Origin: Phycisphaerae bacterium
GTDB lineage: Bacteria; Planctomycetota; Phycisphaerae; Sedimentisphaerales; SG8-4
Assembly (NCBI GenBank): GCA_030613765.1
Contig: JAUWLI010000095.1
Location: 1-9,258 of the forward strand
Reading direction: 5' to 3'
DNA: 9,258 bases
Shown here piece by piece: positions 1 to 6,728 of this stretch (position 1 is the stretch's first letter; the number at the start of each line of letters is the position of its first letter). The position numbers and the translations under genes were made by a program. Under the pieces are notes generated by a model, which worked only from the letters and a program-made list of their open reading frames with translations, made no database searches and was not told the DNA's origin.

Positions 1-50
1 ATTATACGCAAAAAGCAGAATTTTGCTAATAAAAAATGAGGTATAGCATA

Positions 51-78
51 TTCCCAATCATACCTTAACAGTTATAAT
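51..78 (+). promoter_or_regulatory. candidate sigma70-type promoter for the MBL-fold gene
   Basis: A perfect TATAAT lies at 73-78, with TTCCCA (4 of 6 matches to TTGACA) at 51-56 and a 16-base spacer. Transcription would start near 85 and give a short leader to the ATG at 112. The region is A+T-rich, so a chance TATAAT is possible. Confidence 0.4.
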
Positions 79-111
79 TACAATTGCTTACGATGTTAAA
101 CACGAAACGAA

Positions 112-834
112 ATGCAAGGTATAAACATTACAATAATTTGCGATAATAATCCGTATAAAGAAGGATTAGAAACGGGGTGGGGATTTTCGTGCCTGATAAG
201 CGGGGCTGAGAAGACCATTCTTTTCGATACCGGACCGGGCGGCTCTTTGCTCGTTAATATGGAGAAGCTGCCAATAGAGCCGCAGAGCATAGATACAGTT
301 GTCCTCTCTCACATTCATCCAGACCATACCGGCGGATTGGAGGGCTTTCTTGAAAAGAATCCTGATGTAGCTGTTTATCTTCCGAAATCATTCCCCGAAA
401 GATTCAAAGATAATGTGCAGGCGCGGGGAGCAAAAGTTATTGAGGTCGGACAGCCAATAGAGATTTGCGAAAATGTCTGGTCTGCGGGCCAGACTGGAAA
501 ATGGGTAAAAGAGCAGTCTCTTGTCATTAAGACGGACAAGGGTCTTGTCGTGATATCGGGCTGTTCGCATCCGGGGATTGTAAACATCGTCAACGCGGTG
601 AAAGATTTAGTGAAAGATGATATTCTTCTGGTAATGGGCGGTTTTCATCTGGAATGTGCAGGTAAAGGTAAGATAGAAAAAGTTATTTCGGTTTTTAGGC
701 ATTTGAGTGTGCGATATGTGGGGCTTTGTCACGGTTCTGGTGATAAGGCCAGGAGCTTGTTCGAGGAGTATTTTGGGAAAAATTACATAAAGATTGGAGC
801 AGGGAAGGTTATAACTATTGCCGATTTGCATTAA
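112..834 (+). CDS. MBL-fold metallohydrolase (COG1237-like)
   Basis: This 240-residue protein has a single metallo-beta-lactamase fold without a signal peptide, so it should be cytoplasmic. The metal-binding motif is HIHPDH at residues 67-72, preceded by the ILFDTG strand at 37-42. Further likely ligands are H153 in GCSHPG, H179 in GGFHL and H207 in LCHGSG. The order GCSHPGI then GGFHL is characteristic of the family often annotated as 7,8-dihydropterin-6-methyl-4-(beta-D-ribofuranosyl)aminobenzene-5'-phosphate synthase, although the real substrate of most bacterial members is unknown. Two family motifs vary: HIHPDH replaces the common HGHxDH, and HGSG replaces the usual HCTG near the C-terminus. 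An in-frame TAA at 97-99 limits the start; the ATG at 112 has no clear Shine-Dalgarno sequence. The zinc-ribbon gene follows 46 bases later but has its own candidate promoter. The fold is certain; the reaction is not. Confidence 0.92.
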   Translation: MQGINITIICDNNPYKEGLETGWGFSCLISGAEKTILFDTGPGGSLLVNMEKLPIEPQSIDTVVLSHIHPDHTGGLEGFLEKNPDVAVYLPKSFPERFKDNVQARGAKVIEVGQPIEICENVWSAGQTGKWVKEQSLVIKTDKGLVVISGCSHPGIVNIVNAVKDLVKDDILLVMGGFHLECAGKGKIEKVISVFRHLSVRYVGLCHGSGDKARSLFEEYFGKNYIKIGAGKVITIADLH

Positions 835-846
835 AGCTGGTATAAT
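818..846 (+). promoter_or_regulatory. candidate promoter for the zinc-ribbon membrane protein gene
   Basis: TTGCCG at 818-823 lies 17 bases before a perfect TATAAT at 841-846. A second TATAAT-like hexamer follows at 851-856. The -35 box lies within the last codons of the MBL-fold gene. Transcription would start near 853, shortly before the ribosome binding site at 863. Confidence 0.42.
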
Positions 847-862
847 GTAATATAATATGACA

Positions 863-870
863 AAAGGAGG
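863..870 (+). promoter_or_regulatory. strong ribosome binding site that sets the start at 881
   Basis: AAAGGAGG ends 10 bases before the ATG at 881. It lies inside the frame if translation is taken from the ATG at 857, which has no Shine-Dalgarno sequence of its own. The site therefore argues for 881 as the true start. Confidence 0.7.
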
Positions 871-880
871 TCTGGATAGT

Positions 881-1315
881 ATGCCAGCGGGAAACATTAA
901 AGAAGTTGAGCGAGTGGATGACGAGTTTATTCCGGCCGGCGCCCTCCCCCTCTGCTCGAAATGTCTTAAACCCTGTAATCCACTCCAGAACTACTGCGAC
1001 AGCTGCGATTCCAACGATGTTATTAATCCATTGGCATCCTATATGCCATTTGTGCGCATTCGTTTCATGTGTGGATTCTGCGGAGACATGTGGCGAACAG
1101 TGTTGTATGATAAAGAAGCTTCTATAATAATATGGACACTCTGTTTGTTTATGACTATTGCTTTTGCCCCAATATTGATAATCGTGGGTCTGTCATTATT
1201 TTTAATAGAAAAGATTGAAAATCCCGGGCTTCAAAGAAGAGTAGAGACAGTATTTTACATCCTTTTGGTGTTGTTATTTATACTTTACTTTATTCTGGGG
1301 TACCTGTTATTTTAA
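881..1315 (+). CDS. small zinc-ribbon membrane protein, unknown function
   Basis: The 144-residue product has two parts. The N-terminal half carries a zinc-ribbon-like cysteine cluster: C25-x2-C28 with C32, then C39-x2-C42, and a further C64-x2-C67 pair (CGFC) just before the membrane. The C-terminal half has two hydrophobic stretches, about residues 82-109 and 123-143, which look like a transmembrane hairpin. They are joined by a short charged loop (KIENPGLQRR), and the protein ends at the second helix. It is probably an inner-membrane protein with its metal-binding head in the cytoplasm. I do not recognise a named family. An upstream in-frame ATG at 857 would add eight residues but would place the AAAGGAGG site inside the gene, so 881 is preferred. 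No clear terminator was found after it. Confidence 0.75.
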   Translation: MPAGNIKEVERVDDEFIPAGALPLCSKCLKPCNPLQNYCDSCDSNDVINPLASYMPFVRIRFMCGFCGDMWRTVLYDKEASIIIWTLCLFMTIAFAPILIIVGLSLFLIEKIENPGLQRRVETVFYILLVLLFILYFILGYLLF

Positions 1316-1393
1316 GCCAGTTTCGTTTTCACGGGCATCCAGAGACTTTCAGATTGTGTGAAACCGGCGATAATAGTGACATAGGAAATTCAA

Positions 1394-1427
1394 GGACAGG
1401 GACAGCCAGGGACAGTTAAATATTTAA
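1394..1427. repeat. three GGACAG copies followed by a 12-bp palindrome
   Basis: GGACAG occurs at 1394-1399, 1400-1405 and 1410-1415. The last two copies are preceded by G, giving GGGACAG. The third copy directly abuts the perfect palindrome TTAAATATTTAA at 1416-1427. The array sits upstream of the FHA-GAF promoter, ending 11 bases before its -35 box. It could be a regulator binding site or a remnant of a small dispersed repeat; the sequence alone does not decide. Confidence 0.5.
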
Positions 1428-1438
1428 TAAATGTTTTC

Positions 1439-1467
1439 TTGACAATTTTTGGCGGATAATGAATAAT
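1439..1467 (+). promoter_or_regulatory. sigma70-type promoter for the FHA-GAF gene
   Basis: A perfect TTGACA at 1439-1444 is followed after 17 bases by AATAAT at 1462-1467 (5 of 6 matches to TATAAT). The gene starts 43 bases further on. This is one of the best promoter matches in the window. Confidence 0.6.
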
Positions 1468-1510
1468 AAAATGTAATAGCTTTTTAATCCAAATTTACAG
1501 AGGGAATCTG

Positions 1511-2377
1511 ATGCGTATGGTTGTAAATAAAGGCGATCGCACTATCGAAGAGTTTCGGTTCGGGGAGGGGCCAATCTATATCGGCAGACTTCCCAACAGC
1601 CAGGTTTTTTTGCCTGAGGTAACGGTGTCACGGCAGCACGCCGTAATATTCATGACCGGGGATGGGAAATGGATTGTGGAGGACCTGGATTCGGCGAACC
1701 AAACGTACCTGAACGAAAAGTCAATCCACAAGGCTGAAATCAAGACCGGTGATAGTCTTAGTATATCTGATTTTACTATCGAAATATATCTCGAAGATGA
1801 AACGGAGACCGAGAAACCAACACATTTGGAAGATACGCTTGTAACGGCTTCGGCTTCTCGCGGCCCTCAGATTATAGTTCGAAAGCCGGATGCGGAGCAT
1901 GCCCCCGAACTTAAAATGCCGGCCAAAAGGGTGAAAGATTTTATGGAGGCGACGGAGGCAATCTGCAGAGCAAAAGGGCCAGACAAACTGCTGCAGGTCT
2001 TATTGGGTGTTATGCTGAGGCAATTTGGGGGACATCGCGCCTGGTGTGCTTTGAGAAATGAGTCAACCGGCCCGATGACGAGTCACTCAGGCAAGAGCCG
2101 GGAGGGCCAGGCTGTTGCACTAAGCGATATAAAAATTAATGATCAAATCACTCAAGCGGTTGAAAAAGGGGAGTTCTTACTTTTGCCGCAAGTTTCAGGA
2201 CAGGTTGAAGAGGATGGGATACGGTCGGCAATGATAGCACCTATTGTGGACCCAATGGGCTGTTTCGGCGCGCTGTATGTCGATAATGTTACGGACCACG
2301 AGCAGTACAACCTCAGCGATTTGGACTACCTGATGCTGCTTGCAATCAGTACAGCGGCTATACTGGAAAACTTCTGA
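1511..2377 (+). CDS. FHA-GAF signalling protein
   Basis: This 288-residue soluble protein has an N-terminal forkhead-associated domain (about residues 5-95) and a C-terminal GAF-like domain (about 140-288). The FHA phosphothreonine-binding signature is present: GR at 25-26, SRQH at 40-43 and the SANQTYLN stretch at 61-68. A linker of about 40 residues carries an acidic, threonine-containing segment (EDTLVTAS, about 107-114). The GAF region has the typical ending: I-A-P-I-V at 242-246, GCFGALYVDN at 250-259, and the final helix LSDLDYLMLLAISTAAILEN. FHA domains bind phosphothreonine peptides, and GAF domains bind small ligands or mediate dimerisation. No kinase, cyclase or output domain is attached, so this is probably an adaptor or sensor for partners encoded elsewhere. 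The ATG at 1511 has AGAGGGA at 1499-1505 as its ribosome binding site. Confidence 0.9.
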   Translation: MRMVVNKGDRTIEEFRFGEGPIYIGRLPNSQVFLPEVTVSRQHAVIFMTGDGKWIVEDLDSANQTYLNEKSIHKAEIKTGDSLSISDFTIEIYLEDETETEKPTHLEDTLVTASASRGPQIIVRKPDAEHAPELKMPAKRVKDFMEATEAICRAKGPDKLLQVLLGVMLRQFGGHRAWCALRNESTGPMTSHSGKSREGQAVALSDIKINDQITQAVEKGEFLLLPQVSGQVEEDGIRSAMIAPIVDPMGCFGALYVDNVTDHEQYNLSDLDYLMLLAISTAAILENF

Positions 2378-2409
2378 AACCGGCGAATCCCAGTATAGCG
2401 GAACGCCGG
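2357..2409. terminator. overlapping inverted repeats between convergent genes; weak terminator candidate
   Basis: Two stems lie between the ends of the FHA-GAF and YbhB genes. A perfect 10-bp inverted repeat, GCTATACTGG (2357-2366) and CCAGTATAGC (2390-2399), spans the FHA-GAF stop codon. A second stem, CCGGCG (2380-2385) and CGCCGG (2404-2409), has one arm inside the loop of the first. On the - strand the second stem is followed by TTTCAGAAGTTTT, which could act as a poor terminator for the YbhB gene. There is no clean U-tract on either strand. Confidence 0.35.
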
Positions 2410-2413
2410 CAGC

Positions 2414-2875
2414 TTATTGTCTTTTGTATTTGCCCATTAGTTGGCCTTCGGCAAGGATGTGTCCTATCATAGCATTGATCAAGTCACTTTTCGCAGCTCC
2501 GGCGGCCAGATCGAGTTCCGTATCGAGTGCGTAAATCTTAAAGAAGTATCTGTGCGTGCCGCTGGGGGGACAAGGGCCACCATAACCAATCCTGCCGAAA
2601 TCGGTGGTTCCCTGCCTGGCTCCGTTGGGGAGAGTATTGTCGGGATGGATGTTCTCGGCCAGCTCTTTGGTATCAGCGGGCAGATTGTATAACACCCAGT
2701 GTACCCATGTTCCCATCGGGGCATCTGGGTCATCGCTTATCAGTGCAATGCTCTTTGTGCTTTCAGGGACGGCGTCCCACTGCAATGGTGGGGAAATGTC
2801 GTCGCCATCACAGGTATATTTTGGGGGGATTAAGCCGCCTTCTTCAAATGCAGAACTTGTGATTTTAATGTCCAT
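2414..2875 (-). CDS. YbhB/YbcL-family (PEBP / Raf kinase inhibitor-like) protein
   Basis: The product has 153 residues, the usual length for bacterial phosphatidylethanolamine-binding-protein homologues. Family motifs are clear: TCDGDDISPPL at 21-31, the SDDPDAP ligand-pocket motif at 47-53, HW at 59-60, and GGPCPPSGTHRY at 99-110. It has no signal peptide and should be cytoplasmic. The fold is a small beta-sandwich with an anion-binding pocket; the role of bacterial members is mostly unknown. The start has GAGG six bases upstream of the ATG. It lies 78 bases downstream of the oxidoreductase gene on the same strand, so it may be read through from that operon. Its 3' end faces the FHA-GAF gene across 36 bases. 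Confidence 0.95.
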   Translation of the reverse strand: MDIKITSSAFEEGGLIPPKYTCDGDDISPPLQWDAVPESTKSIALISDDPDAPMGTWVHWVLYNLPADTKELAENIHPDNTLPNGARQGTTDFGRIGYGGPCPPSGTHRYFFKIYALDTELDLAAGAAKSDLINAMIGHILAEGQLMGKYKRQ

Positions 2876-2953
2876 ATTTTGCCTCGTTTTGAGTTGAAAT
2901 CAGTTTTTTAGTTTGTCTATGCAAGAGAACATCAAATGTGGTTCTGGTTAAAG

Positions 2954-4270
2954 TTACAGAACAATTGTTTCTTTGGTTTTGTCAAATCTTGCGACCTTGC
3001 CCCGGCGGAGTCCGAGCATTCCCATTTGTAATGCGGTCTGGACATGGTAGGCCAGGGGCATTGGGCTGAGGGTATCGGTTTTGCGCAAACGGCAGCAGTC
3101 GAGGAATTTTTTCCAGTATCCAGTAAAGTCCTCGCCGCCGTTTATGCCGAAGCGCTGGGCTTTTTTCTTTGAGCCCTGTGCGGGGATGAAGACGATTTCA
3201 TTCTTTTCTATCGTAAGGGTTCCATCCCATCCGCGGATTACAGGTATGCGCTGTCCCGAGCCGGGACTTCCCGTTCCGGGATAGTCGTTAGCCTGTGTTC
3301 CCAAGATAGCGATAGTAATATTCTCGGGGTAATCGATAAGCATGTTGAACGTATCGGGTATCTCACGTTCCTGGTAGCGGAACTTGCTTCCGGTCGCCAC
3401 GGCCACGCTGGGCATGGTGACACCGAGCATGTGCACTACGAGGGTCAGGACATGGGGGAAGAGGTCTGTTGAAGGGCCGCCGGAATAGTCCTCATACATC
3501 CGCCATCGGAAGAAACGGTTGACATTGAAGGGACGTTTAGGTGAATCACCCAGAAAAGCCTCCCAGTTCAGGTTGGGGCCGGATTTGGCGTTTGGATCGT
3601 CGATGGGCATTCTTCGCTCGCCCCAGTCGCCAACTCGGAAATAGCCGCACTCAGCGTGGACAGGTTGGCCGATTAAGCCATCCTGAATTAGCTTTTTGAT
3701 CTGGTGCCAGGCAGGGTCGGACATTCCCTGAGTGCCAAGCTGGAAGACGCGGCCGCTCTTTTTCACCTCTGCGGCCAGACGCTTTGTCAGCTCGAACTGT
3801 CTCCAATGTGTTACGGGTTTTTCGCAGTAAACATCTTTTCCGGCGCGGACGGCATCGATGGCCTGGTAGCCGTGGATGTGGTCCGGCGTTGCGATGCAGA
3901 CGACGTCGACGTTCGGGTCGGCGAGAAGTTTGCGATGATCCATATAGCCTTTGGCCTTGTAACCGTCGACTACTTTCTGCAGGCGGGGTTTGTAGACGTC
4001 GCATGCGGCGACGATGTCTACATTTGCATCTTTTTGGGTTTTTAGATAATGTACAGTCTGAAGGTGGGCGTTGCTTCTGCCTCCACAGCCGATGAAGCCT
4101 ACACCTATGCGGTCATTGGCACCGAGTACCTTGCCGGTGAAGTGCTGTGTTGTCGTGCCCACAGCGGTGAGAGCGGCGGCAGCGGTGCCGGCTTTGCGAA
4201 TGAAGTTTCGACGAGTCATAGAGTTTGTTTCATCTGTTCGTTTGTTTTTGCGAGACATGGTTTTCTCCAT
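2954..4270 (-). CDS. Tat-exported Gfo/Idh/MocA-family NAD(P)-dependent oxidoreductase
   Basis: This 438-residue protein starts with a twin-arginine signal: TRRNFIRKAG at about residues 19-28, then an alanine-rich hydrophobic segment. The Rossmann nucleotide-binding loop is GFIGCGGR (58-65). Further family motifs are ATPDHIH (127-133) and CEKPVTH (149-155), whose EKP lysine is the usual catalytic and cofactor residue. The rest matches the C-terminal alpha/beta domain of Gfo/Idh/MocA proteins. A Tat signal means the protein crosses the membrane folded, probably with bound NAD(P), and acts in the periplasm on sugars or sugar-like compounds; the substrate cannot be read from the sequence. This exported form is frequent in Planctomycetota. 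A second ATG at 4258 has GGAG six bases upstream and may be the real start, four residues shorter. The Tat motif is retained either way. It follows the DUF6807 gene by 48 bases. Confidence 0.95.
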   Translation of the reverse strand: MEKTMSRKNKRTDETNSMTRRNFIRKAGTAAAALTAVGTTTQHFTGKVLGANDRIGVGFIGCGGRSNAHLQTVHYLKTQKDANVDIVAACDVYKPRLQKVVDGYKAKGYMDHRKLLADPNVDVVCIATPDHIHGYQAIDAVRAGKDVYCEKPVTHWRQFELTKRLAAEVKKSGRVFQLGTQGMSDPAWHQIKKLIQDGLIGQPVHAECGYFRVGDWGERRMPIDDPNAKSGPNLNWEAFLGDSPKRPFNVNRFFRWRMYEDYSGGPSTDLFPHVLTLVVHMLGVTMPSVAVATGSKFRYQEREIPDTFNMLIDYPENITIAILGTQANDYPGTGSPGSGQRIPVIRGWDGTLTIEKNEIVFIPAQGSKKKAQRFGINGGEDFTGYWKKFLDCCRLRKTDTLSPMPLAYHVQTALQMGMLGLRRGKVARFDKTKETIVL

Positions 4271-4318
4271 AATTTCCTGATTACGGTTTATCTTAACATT
4301 TTCAATTTGTGCTAATAT

Positions 4319-5281
4319 TTATTTTGCGGTCCATAGCCGATACAGTTTGTCAATCCTGTCGTTATCAACTTTGCCATCCCAGACAGCCACTGCATATCGT
4401 AATACCAGTGGTTTGCCTGAGACTACTTTCAGCGGCTCCTTGTGCAGATTCAGCGTAGCGGACAAGTATGCGAAGGGTTTTGTCATGGTAAAGAATGTTG
4501 CCGGGTGGCGAGGATTCTGTGGGTGGTCGAACATTGCGACGGTAACTGATTTGCCATCGGCGTTAGCTGTATAAGCGCACCAGGTTGAGCGAAGGAGTTT
4601 TTCGTCACCGCGGAATACGGTGCCGGGTTTGCCGTCAGGATTAAAGTGCCTGCCAGCCGAGTCCATTGATTTTACAAAGCGTATTCCCAGACCGTGGTAG
4701 TGTGAGCCGGTGATTGTGGCTGATTCTTTTTCATTGTGAAGTTCAAACTTAGACTGCCATGTCAAAAGGGTAGCGCCTAAGTCGGTTCCCTGGCGGACAT
4801 CAATTGTGCGTCGCTCTTTTAGTAACAGCTCCTTGTTTGAATTGGTCCAATCGATAAGTTCTGTGAAGCCTGCCTGACGTATTTCTAAGCGTTTGTCATT
4901 TTCGGTATTAGTTTTCGTGTCGGTTTTTACGTCAGTAAAAGACTTGTGCAGTTGCTTGCCGGCAGTTGGTGTTTCTTCCCAGAAATTGACGCCATCTATT
5001 TTGACGGCGAACATCAATGCGTGATGATGGAGGTGGTCAGCAGGTGCATCACGCAGAATATTGACGCCGGCCGGTGAGAATAACAGCTGGACACACGGCT
5101 TGAACGGCACATTCCTGTAAGGATAGCGCAGCAGGAGTTGGGAGCCCGCGTTAATTGAGACGGCGTTTTCCCCCGTCGTGATGCCCATAGAGTTTTCCGC
5201 AAACACCGGATTTGGAATTGCTGTGATAAGCAAAGCAACGGACAAAAATGAGATGGTTTTTATGCTATTGAAAGCACCCAT
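4319..5281 (-). CDS. secreted DUF6807 (PmoA-like) protein
   Basis: The product has 320 residues with an N-terminal Sec signal peptide: a hydrophobic core at about residues 9-22 and a likely cleavage after VFA at 28. The mature part resembles the family annotated as 'PmoA family' or DUF6807. The histidine cluster ADHLHHHALMFAV (81-93) followed by IDGVNFW (95-101), and a later GSHYHGLGIRF segment, are its hallmarks. The family was named for an old link to methane oxidation, but these proteins are not methane monooxygenase subunits. They often sit beside Gfo/Idh/MocA oxidoreductases in planctomycetes and Bacteroidetes, as here, and a carbohydrate-related role is suspected. The ATG at 5281 has GGGAGG ending six bases upstream, a strong ribosome binding site. 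Gaps of 58 bases upstream and 48 downstream suit an operon. Confidence 0.87.
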   Translation of the reverse strand: MGAFNSIKTISFLSVALLITAIPNPVFAENSMGITTGENAVSINAGSQLLLRYPYRNVPFKPCVQLLFSPAGVNILRDAPADHLHHHALMFAVKIDGVNFWEETPTAGKQLHKSFTDVKTDTKTNTENDKRLEIRQAGFTELIDWTNSNKELLLKERRTIDVRQGTDLGATLLTWQSKFELHNEKESATITGSHYHGLGIRFVKSMDSAGRHFNPDGKPGTVFRGDEKLLRSTWCAYTANADGKSVTVAMFDHPQNPRHPATFFTMTKPFAYLSATLNLHKEPLKVVSGKPLVLRYAVAVWDGKVDNDRIDKLYRLWTAK

Positions 5282-5339
5282 AACGATCCTCCCAAGAAAA
5301 CAACATTTTAAGTATGAAGCCTCAAGCCTGACAGCAAGG

Positions 5340-6701
5340 TTACGTAAGGGACTTCAACCAGTCAATTATATCGGGCAGCCTGTCCAGTGTCAAAAACAGT
5401 ATGGACAAAATTGCGATAATCCACATGGCAGGTTTGACATCTCTTAACTTGCCAGATACTGTTTTTATAAGTGCATAAGAGATGAAGCCAAAAGCCAATC
5501 CCGTGCTTATGCTGTAGCTCAAGGCTATCATTACCATTATGATAAATGCAGGGAAGGCCTGTTCCAAGTTTGCAAAATCTATTTTCTTTACTTCCTTCAT
5601 CATAAACAGGCCGACCATAATAAGAGCCGGGGCGGTTGCATATAGGGGGACAATAGCGATAATGGGGATGAATAACAGGGCGATGAGGAATAAGAGGCCT
5701 GTTACAATCGAAGTCAATCCCGAGCGTCCGCCTTGCTCGATACCTGCCGCCGATTCCACATAGGCGGTTATAGTAGATGTTCCGAGCAGGGCACCTATTA
5801 CAGTTGCAACAGCATCGATTCCTAATAGCCTGTTCAGGCCTTTAATTTTTCCTTTTTTATCTATCATATTTGCCTGGTGACAACATGCTATGAGTGTTCC
5901 GACGCTGTCGAACATATCTATAAATGTCAGTGTAAAAATGGTCCCCAAAAAGCTCCACTTGAGAGCTCTAATGATATCCAGGCGGAAAGCGATTTTTTGA
6001 ATATTCAGATTTAATGAGATGAACTGCTGTGGGATTTGTACTTGTTTATCAAATAGAACAGCGAGGATTGTGGATGCCAGGATACCGATGACGAGGCCGC
6101 CGGCAGTTTTTTTCATTTCAAAGACAATCATAACCAGCATACCGACCATGCCAATAAGGACGGTTATGGTCATGGGGCCAGCTGAGACAAACGTAATCGG
6201 GTCTTGTATAATGACGCCGAGATTTTTCAGGCCTATGAAGGTAATAAACAGACCGATTCCGACAGCAATAGCTGAAACGAGGGATGGTGGTATCGCTTCG
6301 ACGATTTTTTTTCTCAATCCCAATAATGTCACGGCCAAAAACAACAGGCCTGAAATAAACACCACGCCCAGGGCTGTCTGCCAATCCATTTTGCCGGAGG
6401 CAACCAGATATGCAAAAAAGGCGTTGAGGCCCATGCCCGGTGCCATGGCTATGGGTGCCTTGGCAACAAAACCGACGATAATGGTGGTTATAGCAGTTAC
6501 TATGCAGGTGACAGCTATCAATGCATCTTTATCCATCCGGTCAATGCCTATCAATTGCTGCTCAGGGACTCCCTCCAGGCTCAGGATACATGGATTGACG
6601 AAAATGATATACGCCATTGTAAGAAACGTTGTCACACCCGCTACAAATTCAATCCTGATGCTGGTCTTTTTTTCTTTGAGTTGGAAAAATTTACTGACCA
6701 T
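5340..6701 (-). CDS. NCS2-family purine permease (AzgA/PbuG type)
   Basis: This 453-residue polytopic inner-membrane protein belongs to the AzgA-like branch of the nucleobase:cation symporter-2 family, which imports adenine, guanine and hypoxanthine by proton symport. Signature stretches include AGVTTFLTMAYIIFVNP (about 21-37), PIAMAPGMGLNAFFAY (about 83-98), the FIDMFDSVGTL segment in the middle, and TSTITAYVESAAGIEQGGRSG, which holds the conserved Glu of the substrate site. Length and motif order are those of an intact transporter. The start has AGGGG seven bases upstream of the ATG. It begins 27 bases after the nucleosidase stop codon, which strongly suggests co-transcription and a link between adenine release and uptake. 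A purine substrate is well supported; which purine is preferred is not visible. Confidence 0.95.
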   Translation of the reverse strand: MVSKFFQLKEKKTSIRIEFVAGVTTFLTMAYIIFVNPCILSLEGVPEQQLIGIDRMDKDALIAVTCIVTAITTIIVGFVAKAPIAMAPGMGLNAFFAYLVASGKMDWQTALGVVFISGLLFLAVTLLGLRKKIVEAIPPSLVSAIAVGIGLFITFIGLKNLGVIIQDPITFVSAGPMTITVLIGMVGMLVMIVFEMKKTAGGLVIGILASTILAVLFDKQVQIPQQFISLNLNIQKIAFRLDIIRALKWSFLGTIFTLTFIDMFDSVGTLIACCHQANMIDKKGKIKGLNRLLGIDAVATVIGALLGTSTITAYVESAAGIEQGGRSGLTSIVTGLLFLIALLFIPIIAIVPLYATAPALIMVGLFMMKEVKKIDFANLEQAFPAFIIMVMIALSYSISTGLAFGFISYALIKTVSGKLRDVKPAMWIIAILSILFLTLDRLPDIIDWLKSLT

Positions 6702-6728
6702 TCTTAAGCCCCTGAGTTTTTACCGCAT

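Noticed and set aside
1..111. Possible CRISPR array, mobile element end or terminator at the left edge
   Set aside because: Only a weak AGCA/TGCT hairpin and A+T-rich sequence are present; no spaced repeats, inverted ends or transposase fragments were seen here or elsewhere in the window.
2926..2962. Alternating AGAAC, GTTCT, AGAAC segments that could form two exclusive hairpins around the oxidoreductase stop codon
   Set aside because: The stems are only 5-6 bp and A+T-rich in the loops, with no U-tract on the - strand, so chance pairing is the simpler reading.
3704..4045. 113-codon + strand frame, and other frames within the oxidoreductase gene
   Set aside because: They lie opposite or out of frame with the Gfo/Idh/MocA oxidoreductase, which has an intact Rossmann motif and EKP motif.
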